A stretch of 64,000 bases of DNA from an uncultured Alphaproteobacteria bacterium (lineage in GTDB: Bacteria; Pseudomonadota; Alphaproteobacteria; Methylaequorales; Methylaequoraceae): contig CACNAV010000004.1 in NCBI GenBank assembly GCA_902618535.1, forward strand, positions 1 through 64,000. The letters are read 5' to 3'. Each line of letters starts with the position of its first letter. The first letter of the stretch is position 1. Shown piece by piece: positions 45,098 to 57,770 of this stretch. The position numbers and the translations under genes were made by a program. The notes beneath the pieces were generated by a model. That model was not told where the DNA came from and did not search any database. It worked only from the letters and a program-made list of their open reading frames with translations.

Positions 45098-45699
45098 CAA
45101 AAATTCTCAGAAATGACCTTCAAATAATTTCTAGCCTCATTGAAGAAAATGAGAAGGTATTAGACGTTGGTTGTGGTAATGGTAATCTTATCGAATTTTT
45201 ATCTAAAGAAAAAAATGTAGATTGTAAAGGGATTGAAATAGAGTTAGAAAAAATGAATTTTTGTTTAAAAAAGGGTTTATCGGTTGTTCAAGGTGATGCC
45301 AATTACGATTTAAACGACTTTTCAGATAATTCTTTCTCAACAGTGATTTTGAGTCAGACTATACAGGCAACAATTTTTCCAGAAAGAGTTATAAAAAATT
45401 TAATCAGAATAGGTAAACGAGCAATAATATCTTTTCCTAATTTTGGTTTTTGGAAGATAAGAAAGGATTTTTTTTTTTCTGGAAAGATGCCCAAAAATAA
45501 GATTTTACCTTATGAGTGGTTTGACACACCTAATATTCATTTGTGCTCGATAAATGATTTTATTAAGCTTTGTCACAAGAATAGAATAAAAATTAAAGAT
45601 AAGGTTTTGCTAAATGAAAATGGGGAAAAAATACAATCAATAAATTTTTTTGAAAACCTTCTTTCTTATCAAGTTATTTTTTGTGTTTCAAAAAAATAG
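45094..45699 (+). CDS. metW: Methionine biosynthesis protein MetW
   Basis: A 201-residue class I methyltransferase-like protein: VLDVGCGNGNLIEFL motif I, GIEIE, VILSQTIQATIFPERV and FPNFGFWKIR, all MetW hallmarks. MetW forms a pair with MetX and is needed for full homoserine acyltransferase activity in several bacteria. Its enzymatic activity as a methyltransferase is unproven. Confidence 0.92.
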   Translation: MTKILRNDLQIISSLIEENEKVLDVGCGNGNLIEFLSKEKNVDCKGIEIELEKMNFCLKKGLSVVQGDANYDLNDFSDNSFSTVILSQTIQATIFPERVIKNLIRIGKRAIISFPNFGFWKIRKDFFFSGKMPKNKILPYEWFDTPNIHLCSINDFIKLCHKNRIKIKDKVLLNENGEKIQSINFFENLLSYQVIFCVSKK

Positions 45700-45720
45700 T
45701 TTTTTGATTACTATCCAATT

Positions 45721-46485
45721 ATGTTAGAAATTTTTCAAATCCCTGTTTTGAATGATAATTATATATATCTTATAACAGATGCTAAAAGTGGGAAGACAGC
45801 ATGTGTTGATCCAGCACTACACGATCCTGTAATAGAAAAACTTGAAGAACTTGATAAAAAGTTAGATTTCATTCTCAATACGCATCACCATAATGATCAT
45901 GTTGGTGCTAATTTACAACTTCAAAAAAGATATAAATGTGAAATTGTCGGTAATGAAAAAGATAAAGCACGAATACCTGGAATAAGTATTTTCGTGAATG
46001 AGGGAGATACTTTCAAACTCGGTGATTCAGAATGCAGAGTTATTGAAGTGTCAGGGCATACCTTGGGTCATATTTGTTATTATTTTTCAAAAGAAAGTTT
46101 GATCTTTTGTGGAGATACACTTTTTTCTTTGGGTTGTGGAAGATTATTTGAGGGAACACCAGACGTAATGGTTGAATCACTATTGAAAATAAGATCCCTT
46201 CCAAATAATACTAAGGTTTATTGTGCCCATGAGTATACTTTAAATAATGCCAACTTCGCTTTAAGTCTCGAACCTAAAAATAATAAATTAAAAAAAAAAA
46301 TTGAACAAATAAAAACTAGGAGATCCAAAGGCCTCTCAACAATACCTTCTACGCTGGGTGAGGAAAAGATTCTTAACCCTTTCCTTAGATTTGACAACGA
46401 TGCTTTTATAAAGTCAGTTGGATTGAAAAAGAAATCTAATGTTGAAAATTTCAAGGTTATTCGAGAAATGAAAGATAACTTTTAA
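45721..46485 (+). CDS. gloB: Hydroxyacylglutathione hydrolase (glyoxalase II)
   Basis: A 254-residue metallo-beta-lactamase-fold enzyme with binuclear metal motif THHHNDHVGAN, later ligands in SGHTLGH, FCGDTLFSLGCGR and CAHEYT. It cleaves S-lactoylglutathione to lactate and glutathione, detoxifying methylglyoxal. Tail-to-tail with phaB, overlapping 4 bp. Confidence 0.94.
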   Translation: MLEIFQIPVLNDNYIYLITDAKSGKTACVDPALHDPVIEKLEELDKKLDFILNTHHHNDHVGANLQLQKRYKCEIVGNEKDKARIPGISIFVNEGDTFKLGDSECRVIEVSGHTLGHICYYFSKESLIFCGDTLFSLGCGRLFEGTPDVMVESLLKIRSLPNNTKVYCAHEYTLNNANFALSLEPKNNKLKKKIEQIKTRRSKGLSTIPSTLGEEKILNPFLRFDNDAFIKSVGLKKKSNVENFKVIREMKDNF

Positions 46486-47237
46486 TCCATCCAAAGTCCG
46501 CCATTGATAGATAGTGTTGCTCCATTTATATAACTTGCTTTATCAGAGACGACGTAGGCAACTAATTCAGCTATTTCTTCAGAGCCACCTAGCCTTTTAG
46601 CAGGTATGCCGTCAATAATATTTTTTAGTATATCCTCTCTTATTGCTGCGACCATCTCTGTATTAATATAACCAGGACAAATAACGTTTGAAGTTATATT
46701 TTTTGAGGCGCTTTCAAGAGCTAAAGACTTTGAGAAACCAATTAATGCCGATTTAGTTGCTGCGTAGTTAGATTGACCAAATTGTCCTTTTTGTCCGTTA
46801 ACTGAGGAGATATGAACGATTCTACCGAAAGAATTTTCTCTCATTTTATTAATAACTAGAGATGTAACATTAAAAGCAGAATTTAAGTTAACTTCAATTA
46901 CTTTATTCCATTGTTCAAGGGACATTTTATGTAATGGGGCATCTTTTGTAATTCCAGCATTATTTATTAGTACATCGATAGTTTTGTATTTGTCATAAAT
47001 TTTTTGTATTTGGCCTGAACATTCCTCATAGTTACTTACATCCCATTTAACAGTTTCAATACCGGTTTCATTAGAAAAGTCCGATGCTTTTTGTTCGTTA
47101 CTTGCATAATTAGCAATTACAAAGAATCCATCTTTTTTTAGTTTTTTTGATATTTCTTGTCCAATTCCTCGAGTACCTCCTGTAACGAGGGCAACTCTAT
47201 TAGAGGTTGTCGATGTTTCTTGATTATCTGATGTCAT
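46482..47237 (-). CDS. phaB: Acetoacetyl-CoA reductase
   Basis: A 251-residue classical SDR: TGGTRGIGQ cofactor motif, NNAGITKDAPLHKMS, catalytic Ser in HISSVNGQKGQFGQ and YAATKSALIGF. The GQFGQ and LHKM features are typical of PhaB. With PhaA just upstream it makes 3-hydroxybutyryl-CoA, for polyhydroxybutyrate or, with ccr/ecm/mcd in this window, the ethylmalonyl-CoA pathway. Confidence 0.9.
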   Translation of the reverse strand: MTSDNQETSTTSNRVALVTGGTRGIGQEISKKLKKDGFFVIANYASNEQKASDFSNETGIETVKWDVSNYEECSGQIQKIYDKYKTIDVLINNAGITKDAPLHKMSLEQWNKVIEVNLNSAFNVTSLVINKMRENSFGRIVHISSVNGQKGQFGQSNYAATKSALIGFSKSLALESASKNITSNVICPGYINTEMVAAIREDILKNIIDGIPAKRLGGSEEIAELVAYVVSDKASYINGATLSINGGLWMD

Positions 47238-47242
47238 TTTAA

Positions 47243-48418
47243 CTATAACCTTTCAATACACATGGCTATGCCCTGTCCGCCACCAATGCAAAGCGTTGCT
47301 AAACCCTTATTCTTGTTACTTCTAATTAATTCATGAATCAATGTTACTAAAATCCTTGCTCCCGAGGCTCCAATTGGATGACCAAGTGCTATGGCTCCGC
47401 CATTGACGTTTACTTTACTCATATCCCATTTCATTTCTTTAGAAACAGCCAGTGATTGAGCAGCAAATGCTTCGTTAGCCTCAATTAAGTCAAGATCATC
47501 AAGTTTCCAGTTGGCAATTTCAAGAGCTTTTTTTGTTGCTGGAACTGGTCCAATTCCCATTATTGCAGGATCAACACCTGTAGTAGCCCAGGAAATTATT
47601 CTAGCAATGGGTGTTATATTTAATTTTTTTGAGGTTTCTTCGTTCATCAGTGTTACAGTAGCCGCACCGTCATTTAATCCAGATGCGTTACCTGCTGTTA
47701 CAGTTCCATCTTTTTTAAATACTGGTTTAAGTGAACTGATTTTTTCTAGTGTAGAGCCATGTCTTGGAAATTCGTCGTTTTTAAAGTCAATGGTTTCTTT
47801 TTTCTGTACAACAGGGACACTTAAAATTTCACTCTCAAACTTATTTTTTTTTTGAGCCTCTTCAGCTTTATTTTGCGATAATGTTGCAAATTCGTCTTGA
47901 TCGTGTTTAGAAATATTATACTTTTCTGAAATATTTTCGGCAGTTGTCCCCATGTGATAGTCGTTCATTGCGCACCATAAGCCATCAATAATCATACTAT
48001 CTTTTAATTTGCCATCACCCATTTTAAGTCCATTTCTAACATTAATCGTGTGATGAGCATTCGTCATAGATTCTTGGCCACCAGCAATAACAATTTTTGA
48101 TTGATTGGTCATTATAGATTGAGCACCTAACGAAACAGCTCTGAGGCCTGATCCACAAACCTGATTGATAGTTAACGCACTTTTTTCAATTGGAAGTTCT
48201 GCAAGAATCGAAGTTTGCCTCGCTGGGTTTTGGCCGGAGCCACCCGTAAGGACTTGTCCCATGATAAGCTCGTCTACAAGATTTTTATCTAAACTATTTT
48301 CATTTAAAACTGCCTCAATAGTCAGCTTACCAAGTTCCGGAGCTGAATAATCAGATAGACTACCCATAAACTTCCCAATTGCTGTTCTTTTTGCGGCTGT
48401 AATTACAATATTAGTCAT
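47243..48418 (-). CDS. phaA: Acetyl-CoA acetyltransferase
   Basis: A 391-residue thiolase. Catalytic Cys in NQVCGSGLRAV, GGQESMTNA, NASGLNDGAA, catalytic His in GGAIALGHPIGASGAR and second Cys in TLCIGGGQG. Condenses two acetyl-CoA to acetoacetyl-CoA. First gene of the phaA-phaB operon (5-bp spacing), divergent from rplU. Confidence 0.94.
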   Translation of the reverse strand: MTNIVITAAKRTAIGKFMGSLSDYSAPELGKLTIEAVLNENSLDKNLVDELIMGQVLTGGSGQNPARQTSILAELPIEKSALTINQVCGSGLRAVSLGAQSIMTNQSKIVIAGGQESMTNAHHTINVRNGLKMGDGKLKDSMIIDGLWCAMNDYHMGTTAENISEKYNISKHDQDEFATLSQNKAEEAQKKNKFESEILSVPVVQKKETIDFKNDEFPRHGSTLEKISSLKPVFKKDGTVTAGNASGLNDGAATVTLMNEETSKKLNITPIARIISWATTGVDPAIMGIGPVPATKKALEIANWKLDDLDLIEANEAFAAQSLAVSKEMKWDMSKVNVNGGAIALGHPIGASGARILVTLIHELIRSNKNKGLATLCIGGGQGIAMCIERL

Positions 48419-48510
48419 AATAATATGTTAATGAGGTTCAATAACATAAAATAGCTTTAATTTTCAATATAATAAATAAATTCATTAAAATTTATTTTTA
48501 TAAAAATGTT

Positions 48511-48539
48511 TTGATAATTTAATATCTTAGTAGTATAAA
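48511..48539 (+). promoter_or_regulatory. Sigma-70 promoter of rplU-rpmA-obgE
   Basis: TTGATA at 48511-48516 and TATAAA at 48534-48539 with an ideal 17-bp spacer. Predicted start near 48546, leader about 17 nt. The long co-oriented gene run that follows to 58.2 kb could depend largely on it. Confidence 0.65.
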
Positions 48540-48562
48540 CTAATAAAATTTGGAATTTTGGT

Positions 48563-48935
48563 ATGTACGCTATATTCAATCATAAGGGAAAACAATATAA
48601 AGTTTCTAAAAATGACTTTTTAAAACTTCCTAAGATATCTGATTTAAAAAAAAATGATACTCTAACACTAGAAGATATAACTCTTCTTAAAACAGAGAAT
48701 AATGATATTACCATTGGTACCCCCATCATTAAAGATGCGAAAGTTAAAGCAAAAGTTATCGATCACATCAGAGACAACAAAATAATTGTTTTTAAAAAGA
48801 AAAGAAGACACAACTACAGACGAAAAATAGGTCACAGACAAGACCTTACTTTAGTCAAGATAGAGGAAATCATTACTTCCTCAAGTTCTAATAAAAAACC
48901 TAAAGAAGAAAACCAACCTAAGAAAGAGGTATCAG

Positions 48936-48946
<11 letters not shown>
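48563..48946 (+). CDS. rplU: 50S ribosomal protein L21
   Basis: A 127-residue L21: [18 protein letters not shown] start, [34 protein letters not shown] conserved block split by its basic loop. The last 25 residues ([17 protein letters not shown]) extend past the usual L21 end of about 103 residues and run 11 bp into rpmA. The extension is lysine-rich and low complexity. Confidence 0.95.
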
Positions 48947-51309
<2,363 letters not shown>

Positions 51310-51313
<4 letters not shown>

Positions 51314-52575
51314 ATAGTGAAAGTTTAGAAAAAAATATTTTACAAATTGGCCGTCAAGCCAAAGAAGCATCAAGATATGTTTCTCAATTAAGTACAAAGT
51401 CTAAAAATGAAATTCTTTGTTCAGCTGCTGATAATCTATTAAAAAATAAAGAGTCTATACTAAAAGCGAATGAGCTAGATATTAAAGAAAATAAAAACAA
51501 ACTTAATTCCGCAACACTTGATCGTCTCGTTTTGGATGAAAAAAGAATTGAATCTATTAGTAGTGGATTAGTAGAGATTTCTCGGTTGGAAGACCCAGTT
51601 GGAAAGATAATTGACAAGTGGTCAAGACCTAATGGGTTAGAAATTGAAAAGACATCTATTCCATTAGGTGTGATAGGTGTAATCTATGAATCAAGGCCTA
51701 ACGTTTCAGCTGATGCAGCTGGACTTTGCTTAAAGTCAGGTAACGCACTTATACTTCGGGGAGGATCTGAAAGTTTTAATTCTTCAAGTAAAATAGTTGA
51801 AATTATAAATCGTTCCTATGAAAATTTCAAACTACATAAAGGTGTTTTACAATATATTCCAACTAAGGACAGAAATGCAGTTGGTCATCTTTTAAAAATG
51901 GATGATTTCGTTGATGTAATAATTCCTAGAGGAGGGAGATCTCTGATTGAAAGAGTCATTAATGATAGTAAAGTACATGTAATTAGACATTTAGATGGCA
52001 TTTGCCACACTTATATTCATAAATCTTCCATCGCTAATCTTTCAAAAGAGGTAGCAGTTAATGCAAAAATGAGAAGACCTGGTATTTGTGGTGCTACAGA
52101 AACTATTCTCATTGATAAAGAAATATTATCAACTCATCTTCCTGATATCATTAAATCTTTGACTGAAATGGACTGTGAAGTTAGAGGTGATAAACATGTT
52201 CTAGATATAAACAATTCCTTAAAGCTTGCTAATGAGGAAGACTGGTATACTGAGTATCTTGATAAAATAGTTTCCATAAAAACTATTTTTAATGGTGTTG
52301 AAGAGGCAGTTAATCATATAAATCTTTACGGATCAGGACATACAGATGCTATACTTTCTGAGGATGAGGATGCGGCAAATTTTTTTTTAAACAATGTTGA
52401 TAGCGGAATTGTTATGCATAATACTTCCACTCAATTTGCAGATGGAGGGGAATTTGGAATGGGAGCTGAGATTGGTATATCTACCTCCAAAGTTCATGCA
52501 AGAGGACCTGTTGGTGTTGCACAGCTAACAAGTTTTAAATATAAAGTTAAAGGTTCAGGCCAGATTCGTCCATAA
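51310..52575 (+). CDS. proA: Gamma-glutamyl phosphate reductase
   Basis: A 421-residue NADPH-dependent aldehyde-dehydrogenase-like enzyme: PLGVIGVIYESRPNVSADAA, ILRGGSESFNSS, catalytic Cys in RRPGICGATET, and the C-terminal EFGMGAEIGISTSKVHARGP. Second step of proline synthesis, coupled to proB by ATGA. Confidence 0.96.
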
Positions 52576-52576
52576 A

Positions 52577-53161
52577 TTGTTTAATTCAAAAAAAAAATTT
52601 GTAGGAATATTAGGGGGTACATTTGATCCACCACACGAGGGTCATCTTTTCATAAGCAAGTTTGCAAAAATAAAATTAGATGTTGGTGAAGTTTGGTGGA
52701 TTGTTACAACAACGAATCCATTAAAAAAAAATAAAGTTGATTATAAAAAAAGATTAAAAAAAGTTAAAAGATTTTTAATGAACCATCATATAAAAGTTTT
52801 AGAAATTCAAGATTTATCCAAAAATACCTATACAGTTGATCTTTTAGAATATTTATTTAAAAAGTTTCCTCATAAAAAATTTATTTGGTTAATGGGTGCC
52901 GATAATCTTTTTAGTTTTCATTTATGGAGAGATTGGAAAAAAATTTTTTATAATATTCCGATTGCAATTTTTGATCGTCCACCTTACTCTTTAAGTATAT
53001 CGAAGGCAAAAGCGATTTTATATTTTAAGGAGGATAGAATTAATAGTAAATTGTCAAGAAACTTAAAATTTATGAAGCCCCCAAAGTGGTTATTTTTAAC
53101 TGGATTAACTAATCTACAATCCTCAACAAAAATAAGGCAAAAAAAAGTTGAATCAGCATAA
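52577..53161 (+). CDS. nadD: Nicotinate-nucleotide adenylyltransferase
   Basis: A 194-residue nucleotidyltransferase: GILGGTFDPPHEGHLFIS carries the GTFDPxHxGH motif, WLMGADNLFSFHLWRDWK is the NaMN-binding part, and a C-terminal SSTKIR matches the ISxTxIR motif. It makes NaAD in NAD synthesis. The start is a TTG one base past the proA stop. Confidence 0.93.
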   Translation: MFNSKKKFVGILGGTFDPPHEGHLFISKFAKIKLDVGEVWWIVTTTNPLKKNKVDYKKRLKKVKRFLMNHHIKVLEIQDLSKNTYTVDLLEYLFKKFPHKKFIWLMGADNLFSFHLWRDWKKIFYNIPIAIFDRPPYSLSISKAKAILYFKEDRINSKLSRNLKFMKPPKWLFLTGLTNLQSSTKIRQKKVESA

Positions 53162-53501
53162 AGATATCAAAATTTTTTTAAAAAAGATTATTAAGGATTT
53201 AAATGATTTAAAAGCTATTGATATTAAGTTTATTGATATAAAAAATAGAAGTGCTTTAGGTGATTTTTTGCTAATAGTAACAGGTAATTCTACTAGACAT
53301 ATAAACTCAATAGCTACAAAAATTATAGAAAATTATAAAAAAAAAGTAATTTCAGTTGAAGGTCTAAAATCTACTGAATGGGTGATTGTAGATTTTGGAG
53401 ATATCATTTTAAATATTTTCAAACAAGATGCTAGAGAACACTATTCTTTAGAAAAAATATGGCAATCTAACTTAGAGGATGAAAAATTAAGTTATGGTTA
53501 G
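53148..53501 (+). CDS. rsfS: Ribosomal silencing factor RsfS
   Basis: A 117-residue RsfS/Iojap protein: KAIDIKFIDIKNRSALGDFLLIVTGNSTRH, and GLKSTEWVIVDFGDIILNIF near the C-terminus. It binds L14 and blocks subunit joining in slow growth. Start TTG overlaps nadD by 14 bp; rlmH follows immediately. Confidence 0.92.
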   Translation: MNQHKDIKIFLKKIIKDLNDLKAIDIKFIDIKNRSALGDFLLIVTGNSTRHINSIATKIIENYKKKVISVEGLKSTEWVIVDFGDIILNIFKQDAREHYSLEKIWQSNLEDEKLSYG

Positions 53502-53954
53502 ATGAATATAAGTATTATTTCCCCTGGAAAGTTTAAAAAAAAACCGCCATTAGAGGAGCTTTTTAATTATTATAAAAAAAGAATAAATCTTAAAATTGAT
53601 TTGAAAGAAATTAAAACATTCAACTTTGAAGAAAAAAAAAAGTTGTTGTTTGAAAAAAATCAAATTACAAAACATCTTAAACCAACAGACTATGTTGTAG
53701 TGCTTGATAAAGATGGTAAAATGCTTTCAAGTAAAGACTTTTCGGTTTTTTTAAAAAAAAAAATGTTAGAAAGAACTAAGAGAATTTGTTTTTTAATTGG
53801 AAGTGAGTTAGGTTTAGATTTATCTCTAAAAAAATCTTGTCACATAATTTCCTTGGGAAGGAAAACTTGGCCACATCTAATGGTAAGAATAATGTTAATT
53901 GAGCAAATTTATAGATCTTTGGAAATTATAAAAAACAGTTCGTATCACAAGTAA
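53502..53954 (+). CDS. rlmH: 23S rRNA (pseudouridine-1915-N3) methyltransferase RlmH
   Basis: A 150-residue SPOUT-class methyltransferase: DKDGKMLSSKDFS, the knot glycine loop FLIGSELGLD, and the C-terminal SLGRKTWPHLMVRIMLIEQIYRS. It methylates pseudouridine 1915 in helix 69 of 23S rRNA. The ATG comes right after the rsfS stop. Confidence 0.94.
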   Translation: MNISIISPGKFKKKPPLEELFNYYKKRINLKIDLKEIKTFNFEEKKKLLFEKNQITKHLKPTDYVVVLDKDGKMLSSKDFSVFLKKKMLERTKRICFLIGSELGLDLSLKKSCHIISLGRKTWPHLMVRIMLIEQIYRSLEIIKNSSYHK

Positions 53955-53963
53955 AGTAAAAGA

Positions 53964-55463
53964 ATGAGAAAAGTTTTATTGTGTATCTTAGATGGATGGG
54001 GATTAGGAAAAAAAAACAAATATAATGCTATAGAAGTTGCAAATACAGAGAATTTTGATGCTATAGCAAAAAAATTCGATATGGGAAAACTGCATGCGTC
54101 AGAAAAAAAAGTAGGATTACCTATTGGACAGTTTGGAAATTCTGAAGTGGGTCACATGAACATCGGTAGCGGGAGAATAATTCTTCAAGATATTTTGAGA
54201 ATAGATAAATCTCTTAAAAATGGAAATATTGAAAATAATTTTAATTTTTTAAAAATGCTTCGCGAATCTCAAAGAGTTCATCTTTTAGGTATTTTGTCAT
54301 CAGGAGGTGTGCATGGTCATCAGGATCATCTTTTTAAAATTATAGAAATTTTAGGAAAAAAAAAAGAAATTTTATTACATTGTTTTCTTGATGGACGAGA
54401 CAGTTCTCCTGTCTCTGGGTATAACAATATGTCAGTTTTAATGGAAAAAATAAAAAAAAAAAAAAATATAAAAATAGCAAGTATCTGTGGAAGATTTTAT
54501 TCAATGGACCGTGATAATAGATGGGACAGAATTAATTTAGCTTACAAAGCTATCATTGAAGGTTCTGCAGAACAGCAAAAAAATCCTCTTAAATCGATAA
54601 AAGAAAGCTATGCAGAGAAAATTACAGACGAATTTTTTAAACCCAAAAATTTTTCTAATTATTCAGGTGTAAAAAAAAATGATGGCTTTTTCATAACAAA
54701 CTACCGAGCTGACAGAGTTAGAGAACTTTTAACAGCAATTTTTGATAAACAATTTAATAATTTCAAAAGAAATAAAATTGCTGATTTCTCCTCTGCTATA
54801 AGCATGGTTGAATATTCAAAAAGACTAAAAAAAAAAATAACTCCTCTGATTCAACCTTTGTTGATTGAAAATAATTTGGGTGAAATTTTATCCAAAAAAA
54901 AATTAAATCAACTTCGTATTGCTGAAACCGAAAAGTATGCACATGTTACATATTTTTTTAATGGAGGTGTTGAAGAGAGTTATGAAGGAGAAGACAGAGT
55001 TTTGATTCCTTCTCCTAGAGTTGAAACTTATGATCAAAGACCAGAAATGTCTGCATTAGAACTCACCGATGAACTTATAAATAGAATTAAAAAGAATAAA
55101 TATAATTTGATAGTAACTAATTTTGCAAATACTGATATGGTGGGTCACACTGGTAATTTTAAGGCTACGATAAAAGCTGTTGAAACTGTAGATAGTTGCA
55201 TTGGAAAAATTTTAGAACAATGTAAAAAAAACGGATATACATTAATTATAACATCTGATCACGGAAATGCAGACCTGATGTATGATGAAAAAAAATCTAT
55301 TCCTTGTACAACACATTCAATTAACCCAGTACCTTTTATTATTTGTGAAAAAGTTAAACTTAAAAAAAAAGAAGGTATTTTAGCCGACATAGCACCTACA
55401 GTTTTAGATCTTATGAAATTAGAAAAACCTGATAATATGAATGGTTGTAGTCTTTTAAAATGA
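53964..55463 (+). CDS. gpmI: 2,3-bisphosphoglycerate-independent phosphoglycerate mutase
   Basis: A 499-residue alkaline-phosphatase-superfamily enzyme. Metal ligand D10 in CILDGWG, phosphoserine S60 in FGNSEVGHMNIGSG, substrate region HGHQDHL, FLDGRDSSP, NYRADRVREL, and metal motifs TDMVGHTGN and TSDHGNADLM. It interconverts 3- and 2-phosphoglycerate. The stop overlaps the next start by 4 bp. Confidence 0.95.
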   Translation: MRKVLLCILDGWGLGKKNKYNAIEVANTENFDAIAKKFDMGKLHASEKKVGLPIGQFGNSEVGHMNIGSGRIILQDILRIDKSLKNGNIENNFNFLKMLRESQRVHLLGILSSGGVHGHQDHLFKIIEILGKKKEILLHCFLDGRDSSPVSGYNNMSVLMEKIKKKKNIKIASICGRFYSMDRDNRWDRINLAYKAIIEGSAEQQKNPLKSIKESYAEKITDEFFKPKNFSNYSGVKKNDGFFITNYRADRVRELLTAIFDKQFNNFKRNKIADFSSAISMVEYSKRLKKKITPLIQPLLIENNLGEILSKKKLNQLRIAETEKYAHVTYFFNGGVEESYEGEDRVLIPSPRVETYDQRPEMSALELTDELINRIKKNKYNLIVTNFANTDMVGHTGNFKATIKAVETVDSCIGKILEQCKKNGYTLIITSDHGNADLMYDEKKSIPCTTHSINPVPFIICEKVKLKKKEGILADIAPTVLDLMKLEKPDNMNGCSLLK

Positions 55464-56473
55464 GATTAATATTATTCTTTATTTTTTTTTTTATTTCTAA
55501 TGTTTGTTTTTATGCAGAGGGCAAAAACTTTAAAAAAAAACTTTCAGGACTCAAAAAACAAACGGTAGCTATTCACAACGATATACTTAAAAATGACGAT
55601 GAATTAAGAAACATAAAAATTGATATAGAAAAAAATAGTCAAAAAAAAACAATTTTTGAAAAACATATTAAGGATAAGGAAGTTGTAAGTAGAAGACTTT
55701 TTCTTCTATTACAAGATAAAATCTATACATCTCCAATTAATAAATTTATTAAAAGTTTAACAGTTCAGTCTGACGATTTAATTACTAAGCAGATTGTCAG
55801 AGAGTTTTTTCTTAAAGAAGCAAAGACAAGTATAAATCAGTATCTTGAGAGTATTGATGGAATAGAAGAAGTAAAAAAAGAATTAGACAGGAAAATTATA
55901 GTCTTTGAAAAAAAAAAGCAAGACTTGAGGAAAAAGTTAAAAACTCTGGAAAAAAAAATGAAAGAGGTCTCAAAATTACAGAAAAAAGTAAAAGTTGATC
56001 TTGCTTTAAAAATAAAAGAAAAAAAACTTAAGGAAAAAGCCAAAAATCTTAATGAATTGGTTAGTGGAGTTGAAAAAAAAAAAAAAAGTAAAATATTAAG
56101 TATTGGTAACATTCAATACCCAGTAAGGGGTGAAATTATTTCTAATTATGGAGAGGGAAAAGATATAAGGAAATCAAAGAATGGGATGGTTTTTCAAGTC
56201 ACGAAAGATTCTTTTGTAACATCACCCATTAATGGTATGGTCGTATATGCTAATCAATTTAGGAGTTATGGTAATCTAGTGATAATTGAAAATGATGAAG
56301 GTTTTTACTGCATCTTGTCCGGTATGAAGAATATTTTGATTTCCTCAGGCATTGAGGTCTTAAAAGGTGAGCCTATAGCAAAGTTAAATAATGGAAAAAA
56401 TAATCAACTTTATTTCGAGCTGAGATTGAATGGAAAAATTGTTAACCCCAAATCAAAAGTTGAGATTTTATAA
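55460..56473 (+). CDS. envC: EnvC-like murein hydrolase activator (degenerate LytM)
   Basis: A 337-residue exported protein: signal peptide (residues 1-19), a long lysine-rich coiled coil (about 22-205) and a C-terminal LytM/peptidase M23 domain (about 225-337). The zinc-binding residues are replaced: SNYGEGK-region lacks the His, and the terminal HxH is LYFELR. So it should be an activator of amidases, not a peptidase, as EnvC is. In E. coli EnvC is controlled by FtsEX, present at 39.1-40.7 kb. Typical neighbour of gpmI and ctpA. Confidence 0.87.
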   Translation: MRLILFFIFFFISNVCFYAEGKNFKKKLSGLKKQTVAIHNDILKNDDELRNIKIDIEKNSQKKTIFEKHIKDKEVVSRRLFLLLQDKIYTSPINKFIKSLTVQSDDLITKQIVREFFLKEAKTSINQYLESIDGIEEVKKELDRKIIVFEKKKQDLRKKLKTLEKKMKEVSKLQKKVKVDLALKIKEKKLKEKAKNLNELVSGVEKKKKSKILSIGNIQYPVRGEIISNYGEGKDIRKSKNGMVFQVTKDSFVTSPINGMVVYANQFRSYGNLVIIENDEGFYCILSGMKNILISSGIEVLKGEPIAKLNNGKNNQLYFELRLNGKIVNPKSKVEIL

Positions 56474-56493
56474 AAAAACTGCATAATCAAACA

Positions 56494-57753
56494 ATGTTCA
56501 AATTTTTAACATATCTTTTTTTAGTTTTTCTTAATTTTTCAGATGCAAAAGCAGAAGATGATAAAGAGGTTTATAAACATTTAAATCTCTTCGGTGAAGC
56601 ATTTGAAAAAATAAAAAATAATTATGTTGAGGAAGTTTCTTCCAAAGAGCTAGTTGAAGCAGCAATTGAAGGGATGTTAGGTTCGCTTGATCCTCATTCT
56701 ACCTTCCTAAATACTGATGAATTAAAAGAGCTTAAAGTTCAAACAAAAGGTGAATTTGGTGGATTAGGCATAGAAGTGACTCTTGAAAATGGTTTTGTGA
56801 AAGTCATTTCACCCATTGATGACACGCCTGCATCAAGAGCAGGTATTTTAGCAGGTGATCTGATTACCCATTTGGATGATGAACCTGTGTTAGGCATGAC
56901 ATTGTCTGAAGCTGTTTCGATTATGAGAGGTAAAGCTGGATCAAAAATAAAATTAACTGTAAACAGAGAAGAAAACCAAACACTTCAAATTGTGATTACA
57001 AGAGCCGTGATTGAATTGAAAGCAGTTAAAGCAAAAATTCTAAATAATATTGGTTATATAAGAGTCTCATCTTTTAATCAAAAAGTTGATACCCAGATTA
57101 TTAAAGCCATTAGTAAATTCAAAAAAAATAACAAAATTATTGGTTACGTTCTTGACTTGAGAAACAACCCTGGTGGTCTCCTTGATCAGGCTGTTAACGT
57201 AACGGACATTTTTCTAGACAGAGGAGAAATAGTTTCAACCAGAGGAAGGTTTGAAAGAGATGGTAGTAGATTTAACGCTGTTAAAACAGATTTGACGGAT
57301 GGTTTACCACTTGTTGTTTTGATTAATCAAGGTAGTGCATCAGCTTCTGAGATTGTTGCTGGAGCATTACAAGATCATAAAAGAGCAATTATTATGGGTA
57401 CTAAATCCTTTGGAAAAGGTTCAGTTCAAACCATTCTTCCCTCCGGAGAAAATGTTGCTTTAAAACTTACCACCGCAAAATACTACACACCACTTGGAAG
57501 GTCTATTCAAAAAACAGGAATTGATCCTGATATTTTAGTTGAACAATTTGAATTAAAAAAGTTGTCAGAATCTGAAAGTCCTTCAAGAAAAGAAGCAGAT
57601 CTAAGGGGCGCTATAGACAACGAACAAAACTCAACAAAAAATGACAAAGACAAAGAATCTAGTAAACAAAAAGTCGATGATTCTTCAAATGATTATCAAT
57701 TAAGTAGAGCTTTCGATCTTATTCTTGCTTTAGATTTGGCTAATAATAATTAA
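56494..57753 (+). CDS. ctpA: Carboxy-terminal processing protease CtpA (S41)
   Basis: A 419-residue exported serine protease: signal peptide (1-20), GSLDPHSTFL, a PDZ domain at about 85-170 (GGLGIEVTLENG, SRAGILAGD), then the S41 catalytic core with DLRNNPGGLL, catalytic Ser in GSASASE (280-286) and Lys in SFGKGSVQ (about 308). It trims or degrades periplasmic proteins, often cell-wall enzymes. The last 50 residues are charged and low complexity. Confidence 0.94.
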   Translation: MFKFLTYLFLVFLNFSDAKAEDDKEVYKHLNLFGEAFEKIKNNYVEEVSSKELVEAAIEGMLGSLDPHSTFLNTDELKELKVQTKGEFGGLGIEVTLENGFVKVISPIDDTPASRAGILAGDLITHLDDEPVLGMTLSEAVSIMRGKAGSKIKLTVNREENQTLQIVITRAVIELKAVKAKILNNIGYIRVSSFNQKVDTQIIKAISKFKKNNKIIGYVLDLRNNPGGLLDQAVNVTDIFLDRGEIVSTRGRFERDGSRFNAVKTDLTDGLPLVVLINQGSASASEIVAGALQDHKRAIIMGTKSFGKGSVQTILPSGENVALKLTTAKYYTPLGRSIQKTGIDPDILVEQFELKKLSESESPSRKEADLRGAIDNEQNSTKNDKDKESSKQKVDDSSNDYQLSRAFDLILALDLANNN

Positions 57754-57770
57754 AAAACTTTCAGAAAATT